Position numbers and translations under genes: made by a program. Source: Pseudoramibacter alactolyticus ATCC 23263 (GTDB lineage Bacteria; Bacillota; Clostridia; Eubacteriales; Eubacteriaceae). Taken from it: DNA of 64,000 nt. Within the stretch, counting starts at the first letter, position 1; the number at the start of each line of letters is the position of its first letter. The notes below the pieces were generated by a model, which was not told where the DNA came from, did no database searches, and worked only from the letters and a program-made list of their open reading frames with translations. Of this stretch, positions 34,196 to 43,443 are shown piece after piece. The stretch spans positions 647,308-711,307 of the forward strand of contig NZ_GL622359.1 in assembly GCF_000185505.1 (NCBI RefSeq). Reading direction: 5' to 3'.

Positions 34196-34327
34196 TTATT
34201 TGTTGAATCCTTTATAACTTCCAAACCCATATACTGTCATTGCAATAGTCATGTCTTCCAATTCAATGTTTTACTGTTTCGCTATTTCTCTTAATTCACC
34301 AATAGTCGCAAACTCAAAATTTCTCAT
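34196..34327 (-). pseudogene. Short degenerate ORF upstream of thsB
   Basis: ATG at 34327 opens MRNFEFATIGELREIAKQ and meets TAA at 34271. The same frame continues past it with NIELEDMTIAMTVYGFGSYK to a second TAA at 34196. Replacing the first TAA by a sense codon gives a plausible 43-residue helical protein. It ends just before the thsB ribosome site. No family recognised. It may be a remnant of a gene that entered with the Thoeris cassette, or chance. Confidence 0.3.
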
Positions 34328-34337
34328 TGACGTTTTC

Positions 34338-35801
34338 TCAATCAACTTTTTTATTTTTCCACACTTTTCCTATGATGACTTGCAGCATTTCCCTCGCCAG
34401 CGGCTCTTTCATAACAAACATCGCCGCCGCATACACCCCCATAAACAGTACAGCTGAAATAACCAATGTCACAAAATTACCGAATCCCAATCGCGACACC
34501 CATAAGCTGGCTGCCGAACCCAATGCCAAGGCGATCGCAATTTTATAATACTGGATCTGCTTAAACAGCGGTGCCACTTCTTTGCGCAGCGCCCAAAATT
34601 GCACGATCAGCACCATGAGCTCCGCCGCGACTGTTCCGATGGCCGCCCCGGATGATGCCATTTTCGGGATCAGCAGCCAGTTAACCACCAAGTCAACGAG
34701 TGCTCCCGCAATTTCCGAATAAAGCACCACTTTTTCTTTACCCAGGGGTACGAGCATCTGCAAACCCAAAATATTGGTCAGCCCGATAAACAGCAGCGTC
34801 GGCATAATCAATTGCATCGGTTCGATTGCGCCGCCATAGGCACTCCCGGAAAGCAAAAAAATCCCCTGCCGTGCGAAGAAGATAAAATACAGCATCAACG
34901 GTGTCGCAATAATAAACACAAAATTCAGCGCCTTCGCCGCGATGCGCTTGAATTCGGCCATTTCACCGTTCTTTACATAATAAGAGGCCCGGGGCAAAAG
35001 CACCGTGCCTAACGACGTCACGACGCTGACCAAAATCGTTTTAATTCTAACTGCCGCATTATAATAGCCCACATCGGTATCGGTCTTCATAAACTTTAGC
35101 ATGACCGTGTCCAAATTGGTATAGATCGTCGTAGCCACCGCCATCGCAAAGAAAACGAACACTGCTTTTAAATGTCTCTTAAGTCGATAGCTGCCCACCG
35201 GCCTAAAATAAATATACCGGCGCGCATTGATAAAATTGAGCAACTGCGAAGCCGATGCCGCAAAAATAGAGATGCCGCCGTAAATCACATAATCACTTTT
35301 GACATGAATAAAGGCAAACATCCCGATGAGCGCGATAAATTTAAAAATAATAGAACGCACAGTAATATAAGTGTACTGCTCCAGCCCTTTATACATCCAT
35401 TCGATGCCGATACACTGAAAAATAATATTAAGGGAGACAATCAGATAAAGGGTGCGGTCTCCCTGCAGACGCGGCACAACGGCAAGGGCGCCAAACAAAA
35501 TGCCGTAAGAAATAATACTCATCAACAAATTGATGAAGAAAAGCTCATGCACAACACGCGTCAACGCCATTTTGTCGTCGCGCACCTGCGCACATTTGCG
35601 GATCCCATAGGTCGGAATCCCGAGCTGGGCAAACATGGTGAAGTACATAATTAATGACGTGGCGAAAGCCACTTTTCCGGTTCCCGCCGGCAAAAGAATC
35701 CGCGAGACATAGGGAAAGGTAATCAGCGGAAAAATGAACTGCGACATCATCAAAATCGCATTCATCAGAAAATTCTTCTTGATTGATTTTTGTTTAGGCA
35801 T
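34338..35801 (-). CDS. wzx: Wzx-type polysaccharide flippase
   Basis: 487-residue MATE/MOP-superfamily transporter with about 12-14 helices: KKNFLMNAILMMSQFIFPLITFPYVSRIL at the N-terminus, PTYGIRKCAQVRDD, YNAAVRIKTILVSVVTSLGTVLLPRASYY. It would flip the undecaprenyl-linked repeat unit across the membrane. The ATG overlaps the stop of the frameshifted wzy gene by eight bases. The only flippase of this type in the window although three polymerase-like genes exist. Confidence 0.88.
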   Translation of the reverse strand: MPKQKSIKKNFLMNAILMMSQFIFPLITFPYVSRILLPAGTGKVAFATSLIMYFTMFAQLGIPTYGIRKCAQVRDDKMALTRVVHELFFINLLMSIISYGILFGALAVVPRLQGDRTLYLIVSLNIIFQCIGIEWMYKGLEQYTYITVRSIIFKFIALIGMFAFIHVKSDYVIYGGISIFAASASQLLNFINARRYIYFRPVGSYRLKRHLKAVFVFFAMAVATTIYTNLDTVMLKFMKTDTDVGYYNAAVRIKTILVSVVTSLGTVLLPRASYYVKNGEMAEFKRIAAKALNFVFIIATPLMLYFIFFARQGIFLLSGSAYGGAIEPMQLIMPTLLFIGLTNILGLQMLVPLGKEKVVLYSEIAGALVDLVVNWLLIPKMASSGAAIGTVAAELMVLIVQFWALRKEVAPLFKQIQYYKIAIALALGSAASLWVSRLGFGNFVTLVISAVLFMGVYAAAMFVMKEPLAREMLQVIIGKVWKNKKVD

Positions 35802-37015
35802 TCATTTCTCCATCTAACAACGGTTGATTACCCTGTTGTCCGCTTTCTTCTTGTCGAAAGTTCGGAACGCGTTTCCATTTTTTGATAGATTTTCCAGAAA
35901 AAATCATTAATGGGAAGGGATTGAAGGCAAAATTCATCAGTCTCGGTTCTGTCAACGCAAAAACCAAAACAAACAAATAAACAAAAACGAGATAATAATC
36001 TTGCTGGCGAATCGCCTTGTAAATACCATAAGTATACATTGCGACCACAACTGCAATCACTAACACCCCATAATTAAGCGCCAATTGCAGATATGAGGAG
36101 TCAACGTAGTTATATTGCGAATCTGCCAACATCGGATGCTTAATGCTATACCCCATCCATTTGATCGGTTGTCCAAAAAATGTAAAGCCATATGATTTGA
36201 TCGCCTGATGTCCCAGCATGAGTCGATTGGATAACAGTTTATTCACTGTGGCAAAGGTATGCTGATTCTGATTAAAATAAATGGCCGAAACAAACGCTAA
36301 AATACATAAAACCGTCGGTATCAATAGATAGATTCCCTTCAGCTTTGACAATTTTCTCCAGCGTCTGCGGTTGAGATTTTGAATGGAAAAAAAGATCAAA
36401 AAAAGCGTTGACAGCATAAATGCCATTCGCGTATCCGTCAGCTGATAAAATAAAATGTTGATGGCTTCAAGAAAAATTGCTTCGCCGACGCCGAATTTTT
36501 CTTTTCTGAGATAAATGTATCCCAACATAAAATAAAAATATAAAATGGGTCCTGTTGTTGTCCATGAAAAGCCCAAGCCATGGCGAATACGATCACTATT
36601 CCTGCCGAAAAGATGGTCTTCCATGATGCCGATTTGACTTAGAAGAACAACAATCGCTAAAAAAAATCCTTGTATGCGGATTGTTAAACGCATTATTTTA
36701 CGCTTGTCAATATTGATAGATGCAAATAATACCAATAAATATAATAATAACGTTTTGTTCGTAGATGAAATGCAACTGATTATAAAAATCAAAAAATAAA
36801 TATTAAAATAAAAGTCTTATTCTTTTTATCTTTGTTCTGCATATCTCCGCGCAACAAATTAAATAAGCAAGGTAGCGCAACCCTTTGGCAAGCACGACCA
36901 AATACTTTATTCCCTGCAATGTCGTCGCACCGATTAAAAGAGAAAGCAGAAACAGAATCCATGCCGAAAAAAATAAAATTTCTGATTTGTTAAATCGATA
37001 TGTCTTCTTTAGCAT
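35794..37015 (-). pseudogene. Wzy-like polymerase, frameshifted
   Basis: Two adjacent frames form one broken gene. The first (37015 to 36803) encodes KKTYRFNKSEILFFSAWILF and KGLRYLAYLICCAEIC and stops after KIKRIRLLF. The second encodes the remainder, from LLLYLLVLFASINIDKRKIM through NRLMLGHQAIKSYGFTFFG and QYNYVDSSYLQLALNYGVL, to 35794. A one-base shift within the T/A-rich tract around 36790-36818 would join them into a product of about 405 residues, the size of the paralogue at 45841-47067. The second frame alone has only a TTG candidate start and lacks the first helices. It might be inactive, phase-variable or a sequencing artefact. Confidence 0.68.
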
Positions 37016-38074
37016 CTAAATCTCTTTTAAAAACTTTTCATTATCTGTTTGCATACTCTTAATTAGCCTGTCGAAAGCATCCTTTAAATCAATTTGAGGT
37101 CTCCAACCCAAATTTTCTAATTTTTCCGTTGATAAATTCATATGCAATGTTGGTGCATATCCGAAATTTGAAATTTTTTCTTCCTTAATTTTTACTTTAA
37201 TACAATTTTTTGAATTGTTCTTGGCAACTAATTTTGCCATTTCAAAGATAGAACAATATGTATTCGCATTCGCAGCGTTATACGCTTCGCCTGTTTTTCC
37301 AAAGAAAAGAACCATAAAAATAGCGGTCACCGCATCTGCTATATAAAGATAGGATCTTTTTGTCTCTCCTTTTGTGTGAAGCACAATATCTTTTCCTTCA
37401 ATAGCGCATCTGGCAAATTCAGCAAAAACACGACCATCACAATAATTTCCCCCTGGACCAAATGTCTGTGTTAACCTAACAACTTTAATTGGTATCCCAA
37501 ATTCTTGTGAATAAGCAACGCACAAATTTTCGCACATTCTTTTACTTTCGGGATAACAAGAGCGAATAGCCATTGTATTAATATCAGTCGGATGATCTTC
37601 TCTTACTAACTCATCTGTCTGTGGTGTCCCATAAACCTCCATACTTGATAAATAGACGAAACTCTGAACCGGATTGGCTTTCGCAAATTTTAAAACGTTT
37701 TGTGTTCCTTTTAAAGCCGTTTCTATTGTTTTTATTGGTTGATCAATAAAATTTTTGCTCGCCGTCTGGCTCGCTGCATGAATCACAAAATTAACATTTA
37801 TGTTCTTCGGTCTTAAATCTCGTATATCTGAAACATAAAATTTAAGAGTGTCGTCTTCCTCTCCAAAAATGTGATGTGCTTTATTTAAATCTCTAACTAT
37901 TGCAACAATGTTTATTTTCTGATCAGAATATTGATTAAAAAAAAGAAGACTTTTTACTAAGGACTGTCCTATAAGCCCCGTTGCACCGGTTATCGCAATC
38001 GTTTTGCCGGCTAAAATTGAAAAATCTATTTTATTATTAATGTAATTTAAATCTTCCATCAAAACTTTTTCCAT
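37016..38074 (-). CDS. NAD-dependent sugar epimerase/dehydratase (extended SDR)
   Basis: 352-residue extended SDR enzyme acting on a sugar nucleotide. AITGATGLIGQSLVKSLL is the NAD-binding GxxGxxG, VIHAASQTASKNFIDQP follows, and LSSMEVYG and SCYPESKRMCE supply the catalytic Ser and YxxxK. It sits in the same operon as a TarI/IspD-type cytidylyltransferase and LicD, a combination known from streptococcal and clostridial capsule loci. The activity could be epimerase, dehydratase or decarboxylase. Start placed at 38074 (MEKVLMEDLNY); the frame is open 11 codons further, which would overlap the preceding gene. Confidence 0.8.
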   Translation of the reverse strand: MEKVLMEDLNYINNKIDFSILAGKTIAITGATGLIGQSLVKSLLFFNQYSDQKINIVAIVRDLNKAHHIFGEEDDTLKFYVSDIRDLRPKNINVNFVIHAASQTASKNFIDQPIKTIETALKGTQNVLKFAKANPVQSFVYLSSMEVYGTPQTDELVREDHPTDINTMAIRSCYPESKRMCENLCVAYSQEFGIPIKVVRLTQTFGPGGNYCDGRVFAEFARCAIEGKDIVLHTKGETKRSYLYIADAVTAIFMVLFFGKTGEAYNAANANTYCSIFEMAKLVAKNNSKNCIKVKIKEEKISNFGYAPTLHMNLSTEKLENLGWRPQIDLKDAFDRLIKSMQTDNEKFLKEI

Positions 38075-38088
38075 CGTATTATTTCCTA

Positions 38089-39015
38089 TTAATCTTGTGG
38101 AACCCATCCCGGTTTATATAATGCGTGTATACCCATATTATCATTTTTTGCATCATGATAGGCTTCTCTAAACATTTTTTTTAGAATAGCTGGATTTGAA
38201 GATAAGATAGAAATATCGCTCAAATACCTCCTCATGTATCGTAATATGAAATATCTTTTAGGAAAATTATACTTGATCATTAACAGATCGTTCCGTTTTT
38301 TATAATACCGTCCCCAATCGACAACGTTGGGATTGTGAGGCGGCGTATCGTGATCGACAATGCTATTGGGAACACATATAATTTTCCCGTACCGCCCCAA
38401 ACGAATGGCATGCTCCTGATCATCGCAGTAAATAAAAAATTCTTTGCGATCAAGCCCAACCTTTTTCAAAGCATCCGTTTTTATCATGGTTCCAACATAA
38501 GAAAAAATATCTATCGGAAATGCCTTTTGTTGATATTCTTCAATGGCCGATGAATATATTTTCACTTTAAACTTGGTAATCTTTAAATGATGCCGATGCG
38601 CTGCATGAATTTTCCCATCATTGTAGATTGCCGCACAAAGGGAGACGATTTTGTTTTGTTCCTCAACAGATAAACCGGAATAATAATCCGATAAAACCTT
38701 TAATGCTTCTGCCCTTGGATACGCATCGTCATCTGAAACCCATATCCAATCCGTTTGCAGATTTTCCACGGCATAACGCATGCCTTCATAAAATCCACCG
38801 GCTCCGCCCGTGTTCGTGCTTAACCGGAGCACGTGTTTTTCATATTTATCTTCGATTTTTTTCCACTGCTCTAAAAATTCCCGTGTTCCATCCGTGCTGC
38901 AATTGTCAACTACTATCAAATGTTTAGGCAAATAAGTTTGCCTTTGATATTTCTTCAGGGCAACCTTAAGTTTCTCAAGCCGGTTAAATGTCACTAAAAC
39001 TATTGCAATGTTCAT
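38089..39015 (-). CDS. GT2 glycosyltransferase, galactofuranosyltransferase-like
   Basis: 308-residue GT-A enzyme. NIAIVLVTFNRLEKLKVALK, VVDNCSTDGTREFL, STNTGGAGGFYEGMRYA and VSDDDAYP (metal-binding DDD) are seen. The NTGGAGGF segment is characteristic of galactofuranosyl- and related transferases, and glf is in the locus, so UDP-galactofuranose is a reasonable donor (inference). A paralogue lies at 41692-42603. Start at MNIAIV with the eight-codon upstream extension not used. Confidence 0.8.
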   Translation of the reverse strand: MNIAIVLVTFNRLEKLKVALKKYQRQTYLPKHLIVVDNCSTDGTREFLEQWKKIEDKYEKHVLRLSTNTGGAGGFYEGMRYAVENLQTDWIWVSDDDAYPRAEALKVLSDYYSGLSVEEQNKIVSLCAAIYNDGKIHAAHRHHLKITKFKVKIYSSAIEEYQQKAFPIDIFSYVGTMIKTDALKKVGLDRKEFFIYCDDQEHAIRLGRYGKIICVPNSIVDHDTPPHNPNVVDWGRYYKKRNDLLMIKYNFPKRYFILRYMRRYLSDISILSSNPAILKKMFREAYHDAKNDNMGIHALYKPGWVPQD

Positions 39016-39035
39016 TCTATTTTTCACCATCATTA

Positions 39036-39755
39036 TCAACCAAGAATTTGTCTATTTTCTCTCGCATCAGAAATTGCCCGGAATGTATAAAAATCTTCAG
39101 GCGTCGTTATCTTTATATTTTCATAACTGCCTTCAACAATACATATTTCCTGTCCATAATTTTTCATCAATGTACAAGAATCAATTGCATTGACATATCC
39201 GTCGGCCAGAGCCTGTTCTTCGACGGTCAAAATTTTATCCAGCAAAAAGCTTTGAGGCGCCTTCGCTATAAATGACTGACTGCGCGGAACAACATCCCCT
39301 ACTTTTTGGTTTCCTTCACATAAAATAACCGTCTCTTTAACCGGCGAGCATGTAACTGCCGAGCCGTTTTTTTCGACTCCTCTGATGTTTTTAGTAATCG
39401 TTTCGCTATCGATCAAAGGCCTTACACCATCATGAATCAAAACGATATTTCCTTTTCGACCAAACATTTCGGCAGCACATCTAAGACCATTGTAAATAGA
39501 CAATTGTCCGGTTTTTCCTCCGGGAACAATTTTTTTTATCTTATCCAATCGATAATGATAAGCCAACTCCTCCATATATGTTATCCAAGCTTCAATACAA
39601 ACGACGACGACGGCATCAATTTCCGAATGCCTTTGGAAGTGTTCAATTGTATGGACAATAATTGGCTTGCCATGAACCATCAAAAATTGCTTAGGCCGGT
39701 CTTTCGAGTTCATTCGCTTTCCAGCCCCGCCGGCAAAAATAACAGCGATATTCAA
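39036..39755 (-). CDS. IspD/TarI family cytidylyltransferase
   Basis: 239-residue nucleotidyltransferase. The N-terminus MNIAVIFAGGAGKRMNSKDR with PKQFL is the CTP-binding loop; IVLIHDGVRPL and ITTPEDFYTF complete the IspD/TarI fold. TarI makes CDP-ribitol, IspD makes CDP-methylerythritol. Its place between licD and an SDR gene in a surface glycan operon favours a CDP-polyol or CDP-sugar alcohol for the polymer rather than isoprenoid synthesis. One base separates it from licD, so they are coupled. Confidence 0.8.
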   Translation of the reverse strand: MNIAVIFAGGAGKRMNSKDRPKQFLMVHGKPIIVHTIEHFQRHSEIDAVVVVCIEAWITYMEELAYHYRLDKIKKIVPGGKTGQLSIYNGLRCAAEMFGRKGNIVLIHDGVRPLIDSETITKNIRGVEKNGSAVTCSPVKETVILCEGNQKVGDVVPRSQSFIAKAPQSFLLDKILTVEEQALADGYVNAIDSCTLMKNYGQEICIVEGSYENIKITTPEDFYTFRAISDARENRQILG

Positions 39756-40583
39756 TTATATCTCCTCACCATCTTCAAACCAAACTTCCATATTGTGTGT
39801 TGTCCTTTTTTCTTTCGGAGGCAGTTTCATGTAATCGCCGTACAATCCGGTTAAATAAGTTTCCCAGCAGGACATCGTCTGAAATGAATAACCTTCAAAA
39901 TTAACATTGTACGGTATTTCATATTCACTTTTATTAACACACTCTCCGAGGCCGTATAATCCCCATGTCACAGCACCGACTTTTTCGGTTTCTTCATAGG
40001 GATAGCGTTGAGCCATCTCGACAATCTTTTCTCCAGATTTTTGAGCGGGATATATTTTTTTAATCAATGCTATGTATGCCGGCTTGAGGATACGTTTAAC
40101 AAAATTCTTCCCTTCAGAGGGAACCGCCATATTTAACATAAGATATTTTCGATATCTGCCAATTGTTTTATATATCTTTTTTACTTCATTATTATCTTCA
40201 GGCAATCCATCATAAGGAAAAATATCAATCCATATTCCTGTATCATCACGATGCTTAAAATACTGTGTTTGATAATGGGTTCGCTTGTCAAAAATCTTCA
40301 TATAAGGTAACGTAAAATTCCCATCTTCAAAACAAATCATTTGGAGATGCCTCGGCAATTTATCTTTTTGATGCAAGACGAAAATCAATCTATTATAATC
40401 AGGTCTTGGCATACAAACATCGATATCATCATCCCATGGAATAAATCCCTGATGCCGAATCGCTCCTAATAAAGTTCCTCCACTTAAATAAAGTTTGATA
40501 TTTTCTTCATCGCAAATTTTTTTTAAAATTAATAATATGTCTAGTCCTATCTTCTGAATCTCTTGTAAATTAAGTTCTTTCAT
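39756..40583 (-). CDS. LicD family phosphotransferase
   Basis: 275-residue member of the LicD/fukutin nucleotidyltransferase-fold family, which transfers phosphocholine, phosphoribitol or another phospho-group from a CDP donor to a glycan. The signature YLSGGTLLGAIRHQGFIPWD with DDDIDV is intact, followed by MPRPDYNRL and DTGIWIDIFPYDGLP. Overlaps the GT4 gene by four bases (ATGA) and is followed immediately by the cytidylyltransferase, which could supply its donor. Confidence 0.88.
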   Translation of the reverse strand: MKELNLQEIQKIGLDILLILKKICDEENIKLYLSGGTLLGAIRHQGFIPWDDDIDVCMPRPDYNRLIFVLHQKDKLPRHLQMICFEDGNFTLPYMKIFDKRTHYQTQYFKHRDDTGIWIDIFPYDGLPEDNNEVKKIYKTIGRYRKYLMLNMAVPSEGKNFVKRILKPAYIALIKKIYPAQKSGEKIVEMAQRYPYEETEKVGAVTWGLYGLGECVNKSEYEIPYNVNFEGYSFQTMSCWETYLTGLYGDYMKLPPKEKRTTHNMEVWFEDGEEI

Positions 40584-41695
40584 ATTTTAATATATAAATT
40601 TAAAAACTGATGCACCGTATCTTCAATACTAAATTGTTTCTTTCTTATCTCATCACTCGTATCCTGCCGCTCTATCCGGACAAATTTTTTTACATTATTT
40701 ACCCATAATCCAAGTGATTCGTTATTTATCGGCAAAAACGATACATTTTCTGTCAGCTTAGCTTCCCGTGTTACCTGATCCGAAAAAATCACCGGCAATC
40801 CAGACGCTTGCGCCTCAACACCAACAATCGGCAAACCTTCAAAATGAGATGGTAAAAGAAAAATATCCATTGCTTGAAAAAGTTGATTCACACGTTGACT
40901 CGAACCATAAAAAATAACATCTTTTTTTAAATTCTTTTGAGCCACCAGCGTTTCAATTTCACTCTTTGAATCACCTTCCCCAATTAACAATAGCTTCGCA
41001 TTGGGAATATGTTTCTTCACTCGTTCAAAAATCTCAATAAGATAAGGATGATTTTTTTGAAAGGCAAAACGGCCGACATGTCCAATCACGCATGCGTTTT
41101 GAAGTCCCATTTCTTTTCTAATTGCCAATCTAACAACTTCGTCGTATTTAAATTTTCCTAAATCCACTCCGTTATTAATGAGTAAAACACGACCTGGATA
41201 AATATTGGGAAACATCCATTGTCTAGCCAGCCCTGAACAAGCAACAAATTTAGTTCCGATATTCTTTAACTTTTTCCTAAAAAATTTATGAATACACTCT
41301 TTGAATTGTCTATGAGAACCGTCAACACCGGCAGCATGCGAATGCAAAACAATATTTTTAATACCCGCTGCCTTTGCAGCTTTTCCTGCAACCCATAACT
41401 TATTGGACACATCTGAATGAATATGCACAAAATCATATTTTTGGTTTTGCATTAAATTCTTTAAATTTTTATAAATATGATATTGTTTTACAATTTTATT
41501 TCCCGCATGGCCTACATAGTGAACCGTTGTTCCCCACTTTTTTAAATAATCAAGATTCTCTTGCTTTTCAAAAGGTTCCTGACACGCAATATCAATCTGA
41601 AGTGATTTTGGCTTATTTTCAATAACATTTTTAACTAAAGAATAAACGCCGCCATTTCCGATATCATCAACATTTATTTCGAGTACTTTTGTCAT
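40580..41695 (-). CDS. GT4 family glycosyltransferase
   Basis: 371-residue GT-B fold enzyme. Acceptor half with EINVDDIGNGGVYSLVKNVI, HIHSDVSNKLW and VLHSHAAGVDGSHRQ; donor half with NNGVDLGKF, IGHVGRFAFQKNHPYLIEIF, LLLIGEGDSKSEIE and LPSHFEGLPIVGVEAQASGL, the E-x7-E type GT4 motif. Similar in layout to EpsF-like enzymes. Overlaps both neighbours by four bases. Confidence 0.87.
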   Translation of the reverse strand: MTKVLEINVDDIGNGGVYSLVKNVIENKPKSLQIDIACQEPFEKQENLDYLKKWGTTVHYVGHAGNKIVKQYHIYKNLKNLMQNQKYDFVHIHSDVSNKLWVAGKAAKAAGIKNIVLHSHAAGVDGSHRQFKECIHKFFRKKLKNIGTKFVACSGLARQWMFPNIYPGRVLLINNGVDLGKFKYDEVVRLAIRKEMGLQNACVIGHVGRFAFQKNHPYLIEIFERVKKHIPNAKLLLIGEGDSKSEIETLVAQKNLKKDVIFYGSSQRVNQLFQAMDIFLLPSHFEGLPIVGVEAQASGLPVIFSDQVTREAKLTENVSFLPINNESLGLWVNNVKKFVRIERQDTSDEIRKKQFSIEDTVHQFLNLYIKI

Positions 41696-42603
41696 TCCGT
41701 TTCACTCTGATCCACAAATTCTATTGGTGGGTAAAATTTAAATCCCTCACGAAACGAAGTTAAAATGATTTTTAATTTCTCTTTCTTTGCATCTTTTGCT
41801 TTGAAAAAAACCCTAAAAAGATGAAGTAATGTTCTTATGTATAAATAACAATAACCTTTAAACCCTTCACGTCGATATAGAACCACTTCGTTACGATACA
41901 TATATCGATAACGCCACAAACGATCTTCTGAGTCTTGCTCGATACCGACTTTTGAATTGCTTCCCATCTTGTGAATAACTTGACTTGCCGGAACTGCATA
42001 ACAAGGCATCTTTAAAGATATTCGGCGGGAATATTCTAAATCATCCGACCAAATAAAAAATTCTTTAATAGGTAGGCCAACCTTTTTTATAACTTCGGCT
42101 TTTATAAAAAACGAAACAAACGTCGCCATCGTTATGGGAACCTGTTGAGATTTAAAATCTTCAAGTTTCCCATGCATACTGATTCTTTGTCGATTCATAT
42201 TGCAAATAGAACCATCTGTCCAGTACGCAATTCCTGACAAAAAACCATATTCACCTTGAAGGCGTTGATCGGCAAGCATCAGCTGATAAAGCGCATCTGA
42301 TTTGACATAAGTATCATCATCCATGATCCACACATAGTCATATCCCATCTGTACGGCCTTTTCCATACCAACGCGAAAACCACCGGCACCACCGAGATTC
42401 TCTCCTGTATTGTAATAAATTATCTTTTTTGTTTCTATTAAATCATTAATGAATTCATGGGTTCCATCTGTACTGGCATTATCAACCAAGAGGATATCGC
42501 AAAACGCATGATCCATTTTCAGCAAATGTTCAAGACATCCTCTAAGCATCTTTTTTCTATTGAAAGTCACAACTACTGCAACGATCTTATTTTTCTCTCC
42601 CAC
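41692..42603 (-). CDS. GT2 glycosyltransferase, galactofuranosyltransferase-like
   Basis: 303-residue GT-A enzyme. VAVVVTFNRKKMLRGCLEHL, LVDNASTDGTHEFI, ENLGGAGGFRVGMEKA and the metal motif MDDDTYV, then FFIWSDDLEYSRRI with the acceptor-side acidic motif. Paralogue of 38089-39015. The GGAGGF segment suggests galactofuranose or a similar donor. Overlaps the GT4 start by four bases. Confidence 0.8.
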   Translation of the reverse strand: MGEKNKIVAVVVTFNRKKMLRGCLEHLLKMDHAFCDILLVDNASTDGTHEFINDLIETKKIIYYNTGENLGGAGGFRVGMEKAVQMGYDYVWIMDDDTYVKSDALYQLMLADQRLQGEYGFLSGIAYWTDGSICNMNRQRISMHGKLEDFKSQQVPITMATFVSFFIKAEVIKKVGLPIKEFFIWSDDLEYSRRISLKMPCYAVPASQVIHKMGSNSKVGIEQDSEDRLWRYRYMYRNEVVLYRREGFKGYCYLYIRTLLHLFRVFFKAKDAKKEKLKIILTSFREGFKFYPPIEFVDQSETE

Positions 42604-43443
42604 TCAAAAACTCCCTTCATAACGCCTGTGAAAAAACTTCGCTCTTAAAAAAGACGTTCCTTTCTTCCACCAATTCGTTTTCTCCATATTGGCATAAGGC
42701 AATTCTTTCACATCCGAGGACTGCAGCACGCCAATTTCCAGCTGACCATCCAGCCACACATTGAGCAAAATCTCAGAGACGCGCCCATAAAATCGCCCTT
42801 GAAAGGCATCGAGTTTTGAATCGTCAATCCGATTTTCCAGTTCCTCCAAAATCGCAAAAAGCCAGGTGCAATAAGCATCTGTTAAATCCCGGCGCATAAT
42901 CATCATATTAAACATATAACCATAGCGCTGTGCCGCCACCCGATCATAAGCGGCCAAATAATCCCGATAATGTTCGGCAATAATCTCACGCGTGACATCC
43001 AGCTGCTCTGCATAATGGGTGTGTGCATAATGCGAATAGAGTGTCTCGATATAATAATGTCGCTTTTTCGGCACAAACACCGGGTACCGGTCCAGCATCG
43101 GCGCGAGTTTTTCATAAGTCAACACCGACTCAAAAGGATTCTTTTTTTTGCTTCCGTCCGTAAAATGCCTGCGATAATGCACCAGGCCGATAAAATCACA
43201 GTCCAGATGTTTCCACGCCCAATAAAGTCCGGTCAACTCACAATAGGCCGAATTTTTTTCTGAAATATTATCGCCGAAATTATCCTTAGTGTATCCCAGA
43301 TCCAGCGGGTTGCCGCCGGCATCGGTTTTCCCTTCCGCCCCGACATGAACCGGCAGATACATGGGGTCTTCCGGCATCGGGTAAGCCTTGTGCGCCGCCA
43401 CAATAATCTGAATGCGCCGTGCAATGGTCTTGTCTTCCGTCAT
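42604..43443 (-). CDS. DUF4422 glycosyltransferase
   Basis: 279-residue protein of the DUF4422 capsular glycosyltransferase family. IQIIVAAHKAYPMPEDPMYL, NISEKNSAYCELTGLYWAWK, DFIGLVHYRRHF and NMMIMRRDLTDAYCTWLF are hallmarks. Members transfer hexoses (for instance galactose) in streptococcal capsules. Immediately downstream of the initiating sugar transferase, so it is a candidate for adding the second sugar. More GC-rich than the genes after it. Confidence 0.87.
   Translation of the reverse strand: MTEDKTIARRIQIIVAAHKAYPMPEDPMYLPVHVGAEGKTDAGGNPLDLGYTKDNFGDNISEKNSAYCELTGLYWAWKHLDCDFIGLVHYRRHFTDGSKKKNPFESVLTYEKLAPMLDRYPVFVPKKRHYYIETLYSHYAHTHYAEQLDVTREIIAEHYRDYLAAYDRVAAQRYGYMFNMMIMRRDLTDAYCTWLFAILEELENRIDDSKLDAFQGRFYGRVSEILLNVWLDGQLEIGVLQSSDVKELPYANMEKTNWWKKGTSFLRAKFFHRRYEGSF

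Noticed and set aside
39036-39755. Housekeeping IspD for isoprenoid synthesis
   Set aside because: Kept as IspD/TarI family only; the licD and SDR neighbours favour a glycan role, though the assignment is not decisive.
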